Positions 43,625 to 55,479 are shown, counted from the first letter of the stretch. The stretch is 64,000 nt of DNA from Microglena sp. YARC (GCA_022414725.1 CM039462.1:12751610-12815609), one strand, 5' to 3'. A program made the numbers and translations. The notes: a model not told the origin generated them from the letters alone.

Positions 43625-45759
43625 CCAGGATCCTCCATTCCTCCTCCTGCGAGTAGCGGGGGCGGAACGGTAACCGGTCTATCAGTCGCATCCTGCGCGG
43701 AGAGTAGAAAGGTGTAACAAAGTGTAACGAATCGTAAATTGTCGTATTTTGTCGTATTTTGTCGTATTTTTTCTTATCTATTCGCGGGACACACGTCAGC
43801 TCTCGAATCTATAAGGCGAATCGCGTCAGCTCCCGAATCTTAGGCGAATTGTTGGTACTGCATGATCATTTGAGAGAATATCGACAGAACGCCCACAAAA
43901 ACAAATAGCCCGGGCCATCGCTAGACAGTCGCGGAATTTACCTACCCTTCTTTGGCATTTTTCGGAATTTTCTATATACTCGGGAAAGATGCCGTCGTGC
44001 CGCTAGTGCCATACTTAGTGCCATACTAACCTGCTGTCGAAAGCTTGCCCCGGAGAGCACTTCTTCGCGTACGGATCTCAGGTGAGGTTTGCGTACTGTA
44101 GACGCGGTGTTTTCATTTGTCGTTTCCCTCCTGCCCTGTGGACTCAATCTAGGGACATGGAGCATGTCCAACACAACAGCTGACTAACAACCTCCCATCG
44201 TGGACACACGAAAAACATGTTCCACATCCATCAGAAACAGCCCAAGAAAGGAGGCATACGCCTCAACTGCATTCACACACCTGCTACAATAAATGACATA
44301 CACATGACGGCTCTCTCACAGTTTTCCAAGTTCTACAAGTAAAAGCATACCATTGGATGCCAAGCCTAGACATAAAACATAATATGACAATCTACGTTCA
44401 ATATTTTAAACGATCAAGTTGTTGGCAATCGCAATTAGCAAATGTATCTCGCTGCACGTCATTTCACCTTGGCATACCCACGTGGACAACTTTGTCATAT
44501 TTTTCAACATTCAACAACAAATGTAATCCAATTTGGTTTGGAAATGTAATCCAATTTGGCTTGGAAAATTCTAATTGGAAATGTAATCCAATTTGGCTTG
44601 GAAAATTCTACGAACCCCCCTCGTAAAATGTTGGGCTCTGTATCGTAAAATTCGGACACCCCATTGTAATTTAAGGTTTACGAACTAGGATTTGATGGTT
44701 CGTAAACTGAATGGAGCTAGTTCGTAAAATTCCGGCGCCCTTTTATTACGAACTAGGATTTGATAGTTCGTAAACTAAATGGTGCTGGTTCGTAAAATAC
44801 CGGGCACCCTTCGTGGAATAACCCTCCTTGAATACCGGGAATTTGGTCCCGGATTGTACAGGGAATTTGGTCCCGGATTGTAGTATTTAATACTGGACCG
44901 ACCCTTTTCTTATTCTGTAAATTCGGGACCTGGGCTCCGGGCTAGGTTAGGTTCCGGGTATTTCCCGGATTGGGTCCCGGTTTTTTTTCCGGGCAGTGCT
45001 TGCACTGGAGACTTTGGATCATACGAGATGTATAGATGGATTGCAATGTTTTATTTACAGACTTATTATTTACAGTTTTTTAGACTGAAAAATTCGAATT
45101 CAAAAAAGTGATAATGAACAATAGCTATTATAATTTGGCCATTTACAAATTCTCCTCATTTGTGGGAGAAATCGTACCCATGAATTGAGCCTAGAAAATG
45201 GTACTCATCTGATTAGCTCTGACTAGCTATATGTTCTGTATTCTGTCCCTGCCCCCCCCACTGGCTAGTCTAGCTATAGCTACTATTATATGATGAGTGA
45301 TAGCATCAGGTGCAGTGTCATCATCAGGCTTCTATCTTGATCTTGTCCCTCTACTCATCCCAGCATGCTGATGACTTGCTCCTTGTCCACCATGCCGCAA
45401 TATGCGGAAGTCACTGCCTGCCGGAACTGCAGCAGCATGAAAGGAAGGAGGTGGAGTTAGAAGATTATTAGTTGCTTGGCCAAGCACAAGCCACTTGAAT
45501 AATCAACGAATCAGCAAGCAAGAAAGCAAGTAAGTAATTACGATAATGAGACAGATGTTGCAGCATATTAGTCACATGTTGCAGCATACAAGACAGATGG
45601 TGCAACGTACAAGACAAATGGTTCATTGTACAAGACAAATGGTGCAGCGTACAAGACACAAGGTGCTGCATACAAGACAAATGGAGCACCATCCAAGTAT
45701 CAAATCATGGTCCAGCATAGAAGGCAAATGGCGCCGTGTACAAGGCACATGGTGCAAAA
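43625..45759. other. Non-coding spacer, copy B
   Basis: Same content as 27318-29454. TCGTATTTTG direct repeats follow the integrase (43741-43770). No gene supported. Confidence 0.6.
44040..44172 (-). repeat. Inverted-repeat arm, copy B right
   Basis: Reverse complement of 34075-34200, about 85% alike. The start of the match is GGACATGCTCCATGTCCCTA on the minus strand. Confidence 0.65.
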
Positions 45760-46543
45760 ATACTGTGAGACAATCAGTCAGTGAGTCTGTGAGACAGTGC
45801 TTCAATTATTCAGTGAGCCAGTGAGTCTGTGAGTCTGTGAGTTAGTGAGTCAGTGAGTCAGTGAGTCAATGAGTCAGTGAGTCAATCAGTTAGTGAGTCA
45901 GTGACTCAATGAGTCAGTGAGTCAATCAATCAGTGAGTCAGTGAGACAATGAGTCAGTGAGTAAGTGAGATAATGATTCAGTGAGTCAGTGAGTGAGTGA
46001 CTCAATCAGTCAGTGATGCAGTGAGTCTGTGAGTTAGTGAGTCTGTGAGCCTGTAAGTTAGTGAGTCAGTGAGTCAGTGAGTCAGTGAATCAGTGAGTCA
46101 GTATGTCAATGTGTCATTGAGTCATTGATTCAGTGAGTCAATGAGTCAATCAGTCGGTGAGTCACTGACTCAATGAGTCAGTGAGTCAATCAATCAGTGA
46201 GTCAGTGAGACAATGAGTCAGTGTATCAGTGAGACAGTGATTCAGTGATCCAGTGAGTCAGTGAGCCAGTGAGTGAGTGACTCAATCAGTCAGTGATTGA
46301 GTAAGTCTGTGAGTAAGTGAGTCTGTGAGTCAGTGAGTCAGTGAGTATGTGAGTTAGTGAGGCAGTGAGTCAGTGAGTTTGTGAGTCAGTGAATCAGTGA
46401 TTCAATGTGTCAATGCGTCATTGCGTCAGTGAGTCAGTGAGTTAGTGAGTCAATCAGTCAGTGAGGCAGTGAGTCAATCAGTTAATCAGTCAATCAGTCA
46501 GTGAGACATTGATTCAGTGATTCAGTGATTCTGTGAGTCAGTT
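45760..46543. repeat. GTGAGTCA octamer satellite, copy B first block
   Basis: Near-identical to 29455-30237. Confidence 0.9.
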
Positions 46544-46573
46544 CCTATAATAAGCCCACGGACCCCACCCCCC

Positions 46574-46740
46574 GTGCGTGTGCGTGTGCGTGTGCGTGTG
46601 CGTGTGCGTGTGCGTGTGCGTGTGCGTGTGCGTGTGCGTGTGCGTGTGCGTGTGCGTGTGCGTGTGCGTGTGCGTGTGCGTGTGCGTGTGCGTGTGCGTG
46701 TGCGTGTGCGTGTGCGTGTGCGTGTGCGTGTGCGTGTGCG
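46574..46740. repeat. (TGCGTG)n hexamer tract, copy B
   Basis: About 27 uninterrupted units; longer and purer than in copy A, and lacking the CCAGGGCC flank and the interruption. Confidence 0.95.
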
Positions 46741-46783
46741 GGGGCGGGGGCAGGGGCAGGGGCGGGGGCACACCGGGCGGGGG

Positions 46784-47293
46784 TAGGAGCAAGCCACGCC
46801 ACCTGCCGCTGGCCAAAAACCCGTTCAGTAGGACGGGACGTACCGTTCACGTCTGGGATGGGCCCAAACGTGAAATACCTTGTAAAATTCCTTAAAATCC
46901 ACCAGACTCCTGATTGGTCTCATTTTTCTTGTATCAAATAATTAGAATTAAAGCCAATCTATAAATGTGCATTGCATGAACGTTCAGCACTGCTAAACAT
47001 CCAACAACCCTTCAAAAACTCTCATTTTCGTCACTTTTTAGCCAACAAAGCTGCAACATCCATTGATTCAATGAAATTCAATTACATCAAATTTAATCTA
47101 ATTTAATCCTATTCGAATTGACAATACATACAGCAATTGCATGCATCCAAATCACGTGAATTAAATTAAAATGAAATGAATAAAATCGAATTAAAATAAA
47201 ACAACATTCAATACAATTAAAATAAAATTAATTAAAATAAACTGAATTGAGGATTCAATTCATTTCATTCGGGACGCGCCACCAGGCGCCCTT
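46784..47293. other. AT-rich spacer between satellites, copy B
   Basis: Matches 30478-30987 with isolated substitutions. No gene. Confidence 0.6.
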
Positions 47294-47848
47294 AATCAGT
47301 CAGTGAGTGAGTGACTCAATCAGTCAGTGATTCAGTGAGCCTATGAGTCTGTGAGTCTGTGAGTCTGTGAGTCTGTGAGTTAGTGAGTCAGTCAGTCAGT
47401 GAGTCATGACTAACTAATCAGTGAGTCAGTGAGTCAGTGAGTCGATGAGTCATTTAGTGAGTCAGTGAGCCAGTGAGTCAGTGAGTTAGAGAGTCAGTGA
47501 GTTAGAGAGTCAGTGAGTTAGAGAGTCAGTGAGTTAGAGAGTCAGTGAGTCAATCAGTCAGTGAGTTAGTGAGTTAGAGAGTCAGTGAGTCAATCAGTCA
47601 GTGAGTCAGTGATTCAGTGAGCCAGTGAGTCAGTGAGTCATTGAGTCAGAGAGTTAGTGGGTCAGTGAGTCAGTGAGTTAGAGAGTCAGTGAGTCAATGA
47701 GTCAGTGAGTCAATCAGTCAGTGAGCCAGTGACACAGTGAGTCAATCATTTAGGGAGCTAGTGAGCTAGTGAGCAAGTGAGTCAGTGAGTCATTGAGTTA
47801 GTAAGTCAGTGAGTCAATCAGTTAGTGAGTCAGTGAGTCAGTGAGTCT
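47294..47848. repeat. GTGAGTCA octamer satellite, copy B second block
   Basis: Matches 30988-31534, with one extra GTGAGTCT unit near 47350. Confidence 0.9.
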
Positions 47849-50800
47849 TGACTTGGAATTAATGGCTTAGGGTACAGGGTACTATGGTTTACTAAGCTAA
47901 GTTCCGAATTCTCCGTGATTTCGGGAGAATTCGTACCAATTTGGGATGAATCCAGTTCGTAATTTGCTACATAGGCTTCGTAAAATGCTTTGGGTATGAA
48001 TCCAGTTCGTAAATTGATCATAGGCTTCGTAACAGGCTATGGGGATTCTCGATCTACGAACCCCCCCTCGTAATTTGCTATTTGGGCTTCGTAAAATGCT
48101 TTAGATGATAGACAAAACTTTACTAAGGGTCCTCATGACATTTTACGAGGGGGGTCGTAGATTTTCACTTTACGAAACCTGTCCGAGAATTAGCAAGTTC
48201 GTAAAATGCTGTTTTATTCATAGTGAAACCCAAACGACATCGTGAACCATACCCCACCCCCGGGGCCGACCTCCAGGGCACCCGCCAGGGCACCCTACTA
48301 TTTACATTTTTCCTGGTAAAAAAATAGTATGGAGACGAAGAGCAGCGTCACTGCTGGCTGGTAACGACCAAGGTAAGTAGCCCCTTTCAGTGACATACAA
48401 CGGTCTAGTGGTAGACCAAATCGCCTGAGGATGAAGTGTCGGGGGTTCGACTCCCCCTTTGGTCCCTCTTAGCGTTGCAGGTCGTTGTCAACCGCGATGG
48501 TAGTTTGACCAGTTGAGGTAGGAGACCGCTCCCCAACCGCGTGCGACGGGCTCCCTTATATAATACCACGCCCCACCAGGCGTTATCATTACCTAAGTAA
48601 GTAAGTTCAAGTTCAAAATCAGCTGTGGGTAGCCAATTGGGCTAAATGGGCATGCCCTACCTCAAATAATGGACACCAGGGGAGTAGGGTACTACTAAGG
48701 GCGCGCGGCAGCGCGGTGCCGTGCTGCCTTTTTGAGCCCCTCTGCGCGTTTCGCGCAGTTTTTTCAACCCCCTGTGGCTGCAGAGCGCAGTTTTTGCGCT
48801 TTTTGCACTAAAAAGCGCTGGCCAATTTGACGTTTTTGCGCTTTAAGCGCTGACCTGATGAATGAATGAATGAATGAATGACCAATTTGAATGGATGAAT
48901 GAATGAATGACCCCTGCTGAATGAATGAATGAATGACCCCGGATGAATGAATGAATGACCTGATGAATGAATGAATGAATGACCAATTTGGCAAGAAGTA
49001 GTACCCTGATGGACACACACTCAACCTCAATGTTTTAATGCAAGTTCTTTACAGCGGTGAACAAACTCGATAGCGGAGAATATCGATGCTATTAAGAGCA
49101 GCAGGCATATAGAATAGAGATGTGTACTGCAAGGTACTGCAGTCACGTGCAGGCCACAGCTAGCCTGTGGCCGGGTGGCAGACAACACGGGACCAGGAGG
49201 GAACAGGTACAGGTGTGCACTATGCCAACTCAGAGACTGATATATAAACCAGTCAATAACACAATGTAGCTCAAAGCCATTCAAACTGAATCCTCGGTGT
49301 CTTAAACTTGAACTTGGTTACATAGCTTCAGCCAGCAATTTGGCTGCTCGCCGTCTTTGGCATTAAAAAATATCATTACCAGAAAATGTAAACTCGAACA
49401 AATCACTTTTCTCCTCGGTGTCGCTGCCTTGCTGGTTTGTGTCGGGAGACCCACCTCCTGGGGTGAAATTCCTTTGCGAGAAGCCGAGAACTAGCAATCG
49501 CTACATGGCCAGCCTGTTCGCTACCCCTTCGGCCGACCACCAATTTCTAGGGGAGATAATCCTTTCATTCGGTTTAAATTCACTTTGTAAAAACAATTTG
49601 TCCGCGTTTACATTTTTCCTGGTAAACAAATACTGCCGAAGACGGCGTGCAGCCAAAATGCTAGCTTAAGCCATGAACTAAGTTGAGGTGAAGTTGAAAT
49701 TCACTCACTCATACCCATTGGTGTCGTATAGGAAGACACTTGTCCGGACACATAATATCATCACTCAAACCAGTACTGGTGGAGCTCAGGCCAGCGTTAT
49801 GTTCCCTGTTCTGATGAGAGGGGCTGCTTTCGTGGACTACCACGTCCTATGCAGCATCGCTTGGCGGAGAGTGTTGGCAACGGAACGACAAGTGGCAACG
49901 GAAATGGAGTTGGCGGAAGCCAGTTAGTAATGATTCAGTTGCCTGACGCGTCAGGCTTCTTCTCGGTCGTCGGTCGAACAAAAGGAAAATAGTAGGGGGC
50001 CCTGGAGGTCGCGGAGGAGCTGGCGGGTCCCCTGGAGGTCTGCCCCGGGGTGGCGTAATGCTCGTCAAGCAGCAGTGGCAGCCTCCTTGGTGATGGATGC
50101 ACAAGCAGTTGCTTACTTATCCGTACAATTTAATATTGGGGGGGTCAAGAATCAATGTAGCATTGCATGGCATTATCATTCAACTTGGTGGCCTGTAAGG
50201 CTAATGAACTTATTAGCTCACTGACTTCCCGAAGTTCCATTGAGGCAGGTGCAGCAACTCCCGAGGCTACAGTTGCTACTCCGCAAACTGCAGGAACTAG
50301 TGCGAAAGAGCAGATTTCCTTGTCAAGCACAAAGAGCTCATGCAATGAGCTACGAGAGTCACGAAGATGCGAATTTCCCCAGGGGAAATCGTAGACATGC
50401 TCCAGGTCCCTGGATTGAGTCCACAGGCCAGGAGGGAAACGACAAATGAAAACGCCGCGTCCACAGGCCGCAACCCTGAGATACGTACGAGCAAAAGTGC
50501 CCTCCGAGGTAATCCGCCCCCGACAGGAATCGAACACGGGTCGGTAAGATTTCAGGCCAGTCAGATGAACCAGCAATTTTGACCGGCGTTCTTGGGAAAA
50601 TGTGAATATTTGAATATTTGAAAACAGCAAGATTTCGCGTAAGTATCGCATAGGTCTGCCCCCCTTGGGGGGGGCGACCAACGGGGTGACCCTAGGGGCT
50701 CCCCCCCCCAAGAAGACCAAACAATCCGCCACCGAAATTCGAGCTCGGGTCGCTCGGGAACATCGTCTATTGTCATATCTAGAGAGCCTCAAAAAGGACA

Positions 50801-51539
50801 TTAAAAACAAGCCACATGACCATGTTACATTTGTAAACTACCTGTGACACACTTTATCTTGTAAACTAGACTAGACACAACATAATCATAAACTTAAATC
50901 CTAAATCCCTCCACAGGCCAACTGTTGACCAAAGTTATCTCCACAATACCCAACCAAACCCTAAAACGCCTAGCCGAATCTACAACCTAATTGGCATGTT
51001 TTTGCATGTTTTTTTGCCTCTTTTCTTCGAACTTTTTTGAATACCAACTCTTTTACAAGTGGAGCGTAAATCAAACTGTAAGGAAAGCAAGAACAACCAA
51101 TTGTATCCACTCTTGAACACATGGCTATGAAGAGTTAAGAGTGTCTGTGAATGCGTTTCAAATTTCCTCCAATCTCCATCATCCTAGGATCCTCAGCCCC
51201 AAAAGTTTGAAGCAGCCTGCGCAATTATTAGGATGCTAATGAGCATAAACAGAATCCCATAATATGGCTAGGTAGGAATTCTTAACAAGAAAGATGACAA
51301 GTATGTTATTAGTACCCCTGTTAAAACAGTTGTTGAATATGCGATCAGTTTGGAACCTTTCGCCTGGCATATTTTTTGTTCAATGATCAGTGCTTCATGC
51401 CTTTTCATATTTGTCTGCTTACTTGGACGGGGCAAGTAAGAATACAAATAGAAGATCCTCATGAAACATGTATTCCCCCCCTCACTTGGGGACCACTAGA
51501 AAAGGCCAATCCTAGGCCACCAGGATGTGTCAAGAGCAT
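47849..51539. other. Non-coding spacer of unit C
   Basis: About 99% identical to 31535-35226. Contains the 230-bp repeat (49033-49260), the GCGC/(TGAA)n element (48720-48985) and the inverted-repeat arm (50390-50515). No genes. Confidence 0.65.
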
Positions 51540-51611
51540 GGAATCGGAGGGCATCGATCCCCCTACTTGTCGCATGCTAAGCGACCGCTCTACCATTTGA
51601 GCTACGACCCC
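51540..51611 (-). tRNA. trnA: tRNA-Ala(AGC), copy C
   Basis: As 35227-35298 with one substitution (plus strand CTTGT for CCTGT) at the base of the anticodon/variable region. LINE homology starts within about 16 bp of its 5' end. Confidence 0.85.
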
Positions 51612-51627
51612 TTCAACTGATAAAATT

Positions 51628-53512
51628 GTGAATCTGCTACATTATTATTTGTATTTGATCAAAAACAATTGCCTCCAAAATCTCGCAAACCAGGAGACCC
51701 TTCCCCATAATTTCTCGGAGGGGCTGCTCATCATTCTCCGTAAAGGCGGGGATCATCTGAAACCTGGCAATTACAGACCTATCACTCTTTTGAATTCCGA
51801 TTACAGACTGTTGGCTAAGGTCTTGGCCAACCGGTTTGGGCCAGTCCTTCCCCAAATCATATCATCAGACCAATCAGCCTTCCTCCCCCGAAGGCAGATT
51901 GGTCATTCTATTCTGTTTCTTCAACTCTTACCAGAATTGTTCAAAGCTCAAGAAAAATCTGGAGTGTTTGCTTTCCTGGATTTTCGAAAAGCTTATGGCA
52001 CTGTGGATCGCTCATTCCTTTTTCAGTGCTTGGAGACCGCAGGACTAGGTGGTGGTTTCCTCACCTGGGTACGCCTCCTCCTTTCCTCCACCGACACTCG
52101 AGCTATGGTAAACGGCTTTAGTTCTAGAGCGTTTGAGTTCCTATCAGGTGTCCGACAAGGCGACCCGCTTCCCCCACTCCTCTTCCTCTTTCCTATGCAA
52201 GCCCTCCAACACTGGTTACTGCGCCATTTCAATTCAATTTCAATTTCAATTTCAATTTCAATTTCAATTTAAATTTCAATTACTGCGCCAGAATATTGGG
52301 CTAGACATAAAATAAACCTGGCATCCGAGGTACGGGATGTAAGTATGCGGATGATACAATTGTCTTGTTGCGCTCCCTTGATCCAGCCCACGTTCAGGAT
52401 CTCCTGACGTGTATGTCTGTTTTTGGTGCGGCTTCTGGTCTCCATCTCAACCACCACAAGAGCCAGCTACTCCCCATTGGGGTGCCGGTTATAGGTCGTC
52501 CTCTTCGAGACCAGGTTCTTGGTGTCCCAGTTGTAGAGTCTGCCACTACCCTTGGTATCACTTTTGCCAATGGACACCAAACTACCTGCCCCCCTATGAC
52601 CACCCATTGGTTGGACAAGCTCGATCATGTGCAGCAGTGCTACTCACGCCTTGCCAAACTACCTCTATCAATGTTCGATCGTGGCCTCTCCTCCTCGGCC
52701 TACGGCATTAGCAAGTTGCTATACCATGCCGAGTTTGAAGGCATCCCTTTAGACGTGGTAGAGCAACTGTCATGCCTCACTACTAAGCTGGTGGACCGGG
52801 GTCTAGCCCCAGAATCCACGGCCTCAAACTTCCAGGTGTTCCATCCGCTCTCCTTCCTGCTGGCTCCCCGAAGCTGGGCGGGTTTGGATGTATTCCTTGG
52901 CAACACCACATCACCAGTCGCCATGCAGTTTGGGGATGGGAGTACGCCTCTTCCGTGGCCTTGCGAGGGGGATCCATGCATGACCGGTCCCCGCCCTGGC
53001 TCATTGTAGCCCATGAGCTTCTCCTCACGCTCATGCCCCCTCATATGGCCTCTCAACCCCCAGCGTTAGGATTTCTCCATGCTTGTAGGGACACAACCCG
53101 CTTCCAAACCTCAGCCTGTGGCCAAGGCCTCCCCCACGGTCCTCTCCGCCACATGGCGCTCGGAATAGCCGCCCTCTCCACTGCTGCTGGGCCATTGCGG
53201 GTTGTCTCACATCGCCCACTAGAACTGGGTCCTTGGTGTCTTGCATCACCGCTGTGGGGTAACCCCCTTCTGCCAGCCCCACCCCCACCGCCCCAGGATG
53301 CTTCTCATAATGCCCCTTTGAGTGGTATCCCAGGCACTTTTCTAGATGATATGTTCTATCCTTTGATGCAAATTCCTTCCCCATTTTGTTTCTCGGATGC
53401 TGTCCGCATCTCAGCCTCCCTCTCTGCCGCCCTTAGGGTGTGCTCCCGACTTGCATGGACTGGTGATGTTCGGCGTAACTTCTGCCGCCGCCACGTTTAT
53501 TTGGCAGCATGA
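51628..53512 (+). pseudogene. Non-LTR retrotransposon (LINE) reverse transcriptase, broken
   Basis: The uninterrupted version of the fragment seen in copies A and B. Motifs in order: NYRPITLLNSDYRLLAKVLA, DQSAFLPRRQI, motif A FAFLDFRKAYGTVD (second Asp of the usual KAYD is Gly), motif B SGVRQGDPLPPLLFLF, motif C KYADDTIVLL (YADD at 52344-52355), then GLHLNHHKSQLLPIG and the thumb region to 53009. A (AATTTC)n insertion at 52227-52279 and frame changes before 52320 and near 52960-53009 break it. The 5' end (ORF1, any endonuclease) is missing. With the RNase H and RLE parts downstream it resembles Dualen/RandI elements of algae. Confidence 0.8.
52227..52279 (+). mobile_element. LINE tail-only insertion with 11-bp target duplication
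   Basis: 53 bp made of AATTTC repeats, flanked by TTACTGCGCCA at 52216-52226 and 52280-52290. The same repeat forms the 3' tail of this LINE (about 55427-55442), so this is probably a target-primed insertion of nothing but the tail. Confidence 0.65.
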
Positions 53513-53578
53513 AGTTACCCGCACTAGCCTCATGCACATGCCTCTTACCATGTCCACGTTTGTAGCGGACCCCCTCCT

Positions 53579-53806
53579 GTTATTGACTGCTTTATATATC
53601 AGTCTCTGAGTTAGCAAAGTGCACACCGGTACCTGTTCCCTCCTGGTCCCGTGTTGCCTGCCGCCGGGCCACAGGCTAACTGTGACCTGCACGTGACTGC
53701 AGTACCTTGTAGTACACATCCCTATTCTATATGATTGCGCCTGTTGCGCTTAATAGTATCTTCTCCGCTATCGAGTATAAGCCGTTGTAAAGAACTTATA
53801 TTAAAA
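53579..53806 (+). mobile_element. 230-bp dispersed repeat inserted in LINE
   Basis: Starts GTTATTGACTG and ends about TTATATTAAAA; reverse-complement copies occur in the array spacers (32716-32945, 49033-49260). It separates the RT C-terminal region from the RNase H. Terminal structure is unclear; SINE or solo LTR are options. Confidence 0.6.
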
Positions 53807-54057
53807 GGTTATACTGCAATCAATTCAAAAACACCTCATTCAACGCATCCTGCATGGCTCCCACACCACTCTTTGTAAAGTCCGTTCCCACACAGGTATC
53901 CTTGGAAATGACAAGGCAGACATTCTGGCACGCAAGGCAGAGCTGCCTCCACCAATGTTACTGACAACACTGGGGAAATCCCCCGCCACAATGTCTACTG
54001 GCCCACAGTTCAACCTCCTCGCACACCCATGGGAGATATTCCCCCACGCATCCTAGC
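53807..54057 (+). pseudogene. LINE RNase H domain, C-terminal half
   Basis: In one frame (53814 to the stop at 54054) it reads LQSIQKHLIQRIL and VRSHTGILGNDKADILAR, the KxxSHxGxxGNxxAD signature of RNase H. The N-terminal half with the first catalytic acids is not seen; it was presumably lost at the 230-bp insertion. The stop falls in the MITE target site. Confidence 0.65.
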
Positions 54058-54252
54058 CAGGGTACTTCAAATGGCCAAATTGGCCAGCGCTTTAGCGCAC
54101 TTGAAAACAAAAAAACTGCGCTTTGTAGTGCAAAAAGCGCAGAAATTGCTTGCAGCGCCCACAAGGGGTTGCAAAAAACTGCGCTTAAAGCGCAGAGGGG
54201 GTCAAAAAGTCAGCGCTCAAAAGCGCAAAAGCGCGCGCTTTGAATTACCCTG
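54058..54252. mobile_element. hAT-type MITE with perfect 8-bp target duplication
   Basis: Ends are CAGGGTACTTCAAA (left) and CAGGGTAATTCAAA (right, reverse complement), a 13-of-14 terminal inverted repeat. The 8 bp on both sides are ATCCTAGC (54050-54057 and 54253-54260), the exact hAT duplication length. The interior is rich in GCGC palindromes. 195 bp, no coding capacity, so moved by a transposase encoded elsewhere. Confidence 0.88.
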
Positions 54253-54315
54253 ATCCTAGCACCTAACCTTACACATAACAAGATATCACCTCTAACCTGC
54301 CCACTAGCTGCCACC

Positions 54316-55035
54316 TTGGCCAACACCCTCTTAAAGGGATTTATGCAACCACTTGGGCTGATAACACTCCCCACCAACTTCCTCATGCAAGTAACAAATT
54401 TTGGACCTCAACCCTTATCCAACATAAAACTAAATTCTCACATCCTTAAAGCCCGCTGGGGTAGACTGTGGAACTGTAAACTTGCATTCCGCTGGAAGCT
54501 TCCTTATATTACCAGCACTCACCCACCCACGAACTCCCTATGCCCCATCTGCCACACCTGTGAGGACGGAGCGGGCCACATCCTGGCGGGCTGCACACAC
54601 CGGACTTTCAAGGGGCTCTATATCAAGAGACATGACGCCGCAGTGCGACTCATCCACAAGGCCATTTGCACCGGAGCCCTGGGATCCCGCAGAATGATCA
54701 TGGACGCTGGCAAGGAAGAGGACCTCCCCAGGGGGGTCCTGGGCAAACGTCTCCCTGACTGGCTACACCCCTCCACCATTACTGTAGAGGACTGGAAGAG
54801 AATGAGACCTGACCTCGCTGTCCTACCTGGCATAGACTCTCCTACCTGTATGGCTGATAAAGAACTCTGGGTTCTTGAGCTTGGATACTGCTCTGATACC
54901 AACCATGCTACTAAGTTTATCACTAAACACGCCCAGCATGTTGAATTAGTAAATGGCCTTAGATCGGCTGGATACCTCGTTCACTACGAAGTTTTCACCG
55001 TTGGAACAACTGGTACTATTCCAACCTCTTTTTGA
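54316..55035 (+). CDS. LINE C-terminal part: zinc finger and restriction-like endonuclease
   Basis: 239 residues open from 54316. CPICHTCEDGAGHILAGC (about 54541-54594) is the CCHC finger of non-LTR elements. MRPDLAVLPG (54802) and ELWVLELGYCSDT (54864) with K and QH residues after it fit the RPD...E core of the PD-(D/E)XK restriction-like endonuclease that cleaves target DNA for reverse transcription. The start is internal: the frame runs on from the RNase H part once the MITE is discounted. Ends GTTGTIPTSF before TGA. Confidence 0.7.
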   Translation: MANTLLKGFMQPLGLITLPTNFLMQVTNFGPQPLSNIKLNSHILKARWGRLWNCKLAFRWKLPYITSTHPPTNSLCPICHTCEDGAGHILAGCTHRTFKGLYIKRHDAAVRLIHKAICTGALGSRRMIMDAGKEEDLPRGVLGKRLPDWLHPSTITVEDWKRMRPDLAVLPGIDSPTCMADKELWVLELGYCSDTNHATKFITKHAQHVELVNGLRSAGYLVHYEVFTVGTTGTIPTSF

Positions 55036-55442
55036 CTTCTATGACCACACTTGGACTTAAGAGACCGTGTGCCCTTAAACTGGCGGACGAAGTCCACTCC
55101 CACACCATCACTAGCTTTCAGAGTATTTTACAGTGCAGACGTTTTATGGAAGCACACCCGGGGTCGATACCCGGGGACTAGCACACAGACCGTGCCCCCC
55201 CTCAGGTTTTGTCTTGCCAGCTGCATTGTGCTGGTGCTTCCCAACCGGGGTGAAAACCCCCCGTATTAAGCTGCACCGGCATGATGTGGCCACGATGCCT
55301 GCCGGTCAGGCATCGGTGGTGATTCTTTTTACTGAGGTGGCCCTACGGTGACTATAGCTAGCTCCGGCTTACGCTATGGTGTACTTACCTTCACGTCCTG
55401 TGAGTAACGGTATTACACGGATGTAACAATTTCAATTTCAAT
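55036..55442 (+). other. LINE 3' untranslated region and tail
   Basis: No frame with motifs. Ends ATGTAACAATTTCAATTTCA with ATT, a short hexamer tail, followed by AAAAGGTTAT, which also occurs at 53804-53813. Confidence 0.5.
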
Positions 55443-55479
55443 TAAAAGGTTATGGTCCCATCACGCTAACCGCTCCATC

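Larger units (their letters stand above)
14692..52097 (+). repeat. Head-to-tail array, 16.3-kb period, about 2.3 copies
   Basis: Gene starts repeat at a fixed offset: fibre 20005/36313 (16308), integrase 26238/42545 (16307). Satellites repeat at about 16306-16314 between copies B and C. Identity in the gene block is near 100%, with rare substitutions and homopolymer indels. Periodicity begins at the gap and ends at 52097, where copy C continues into LINE sequence while A (19474) and B (35784) switch to the fibre gene. Recent tandem amplification or a mis-joined assembly are both possible. Confidence 0.92.

Noticed and set aside
50515..50590. Second tRNA on the minus strand around GTGTTCGATTCCTGTC
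   Set aside because: Only a B-box-like loop; no D loop or acceptor pairing.
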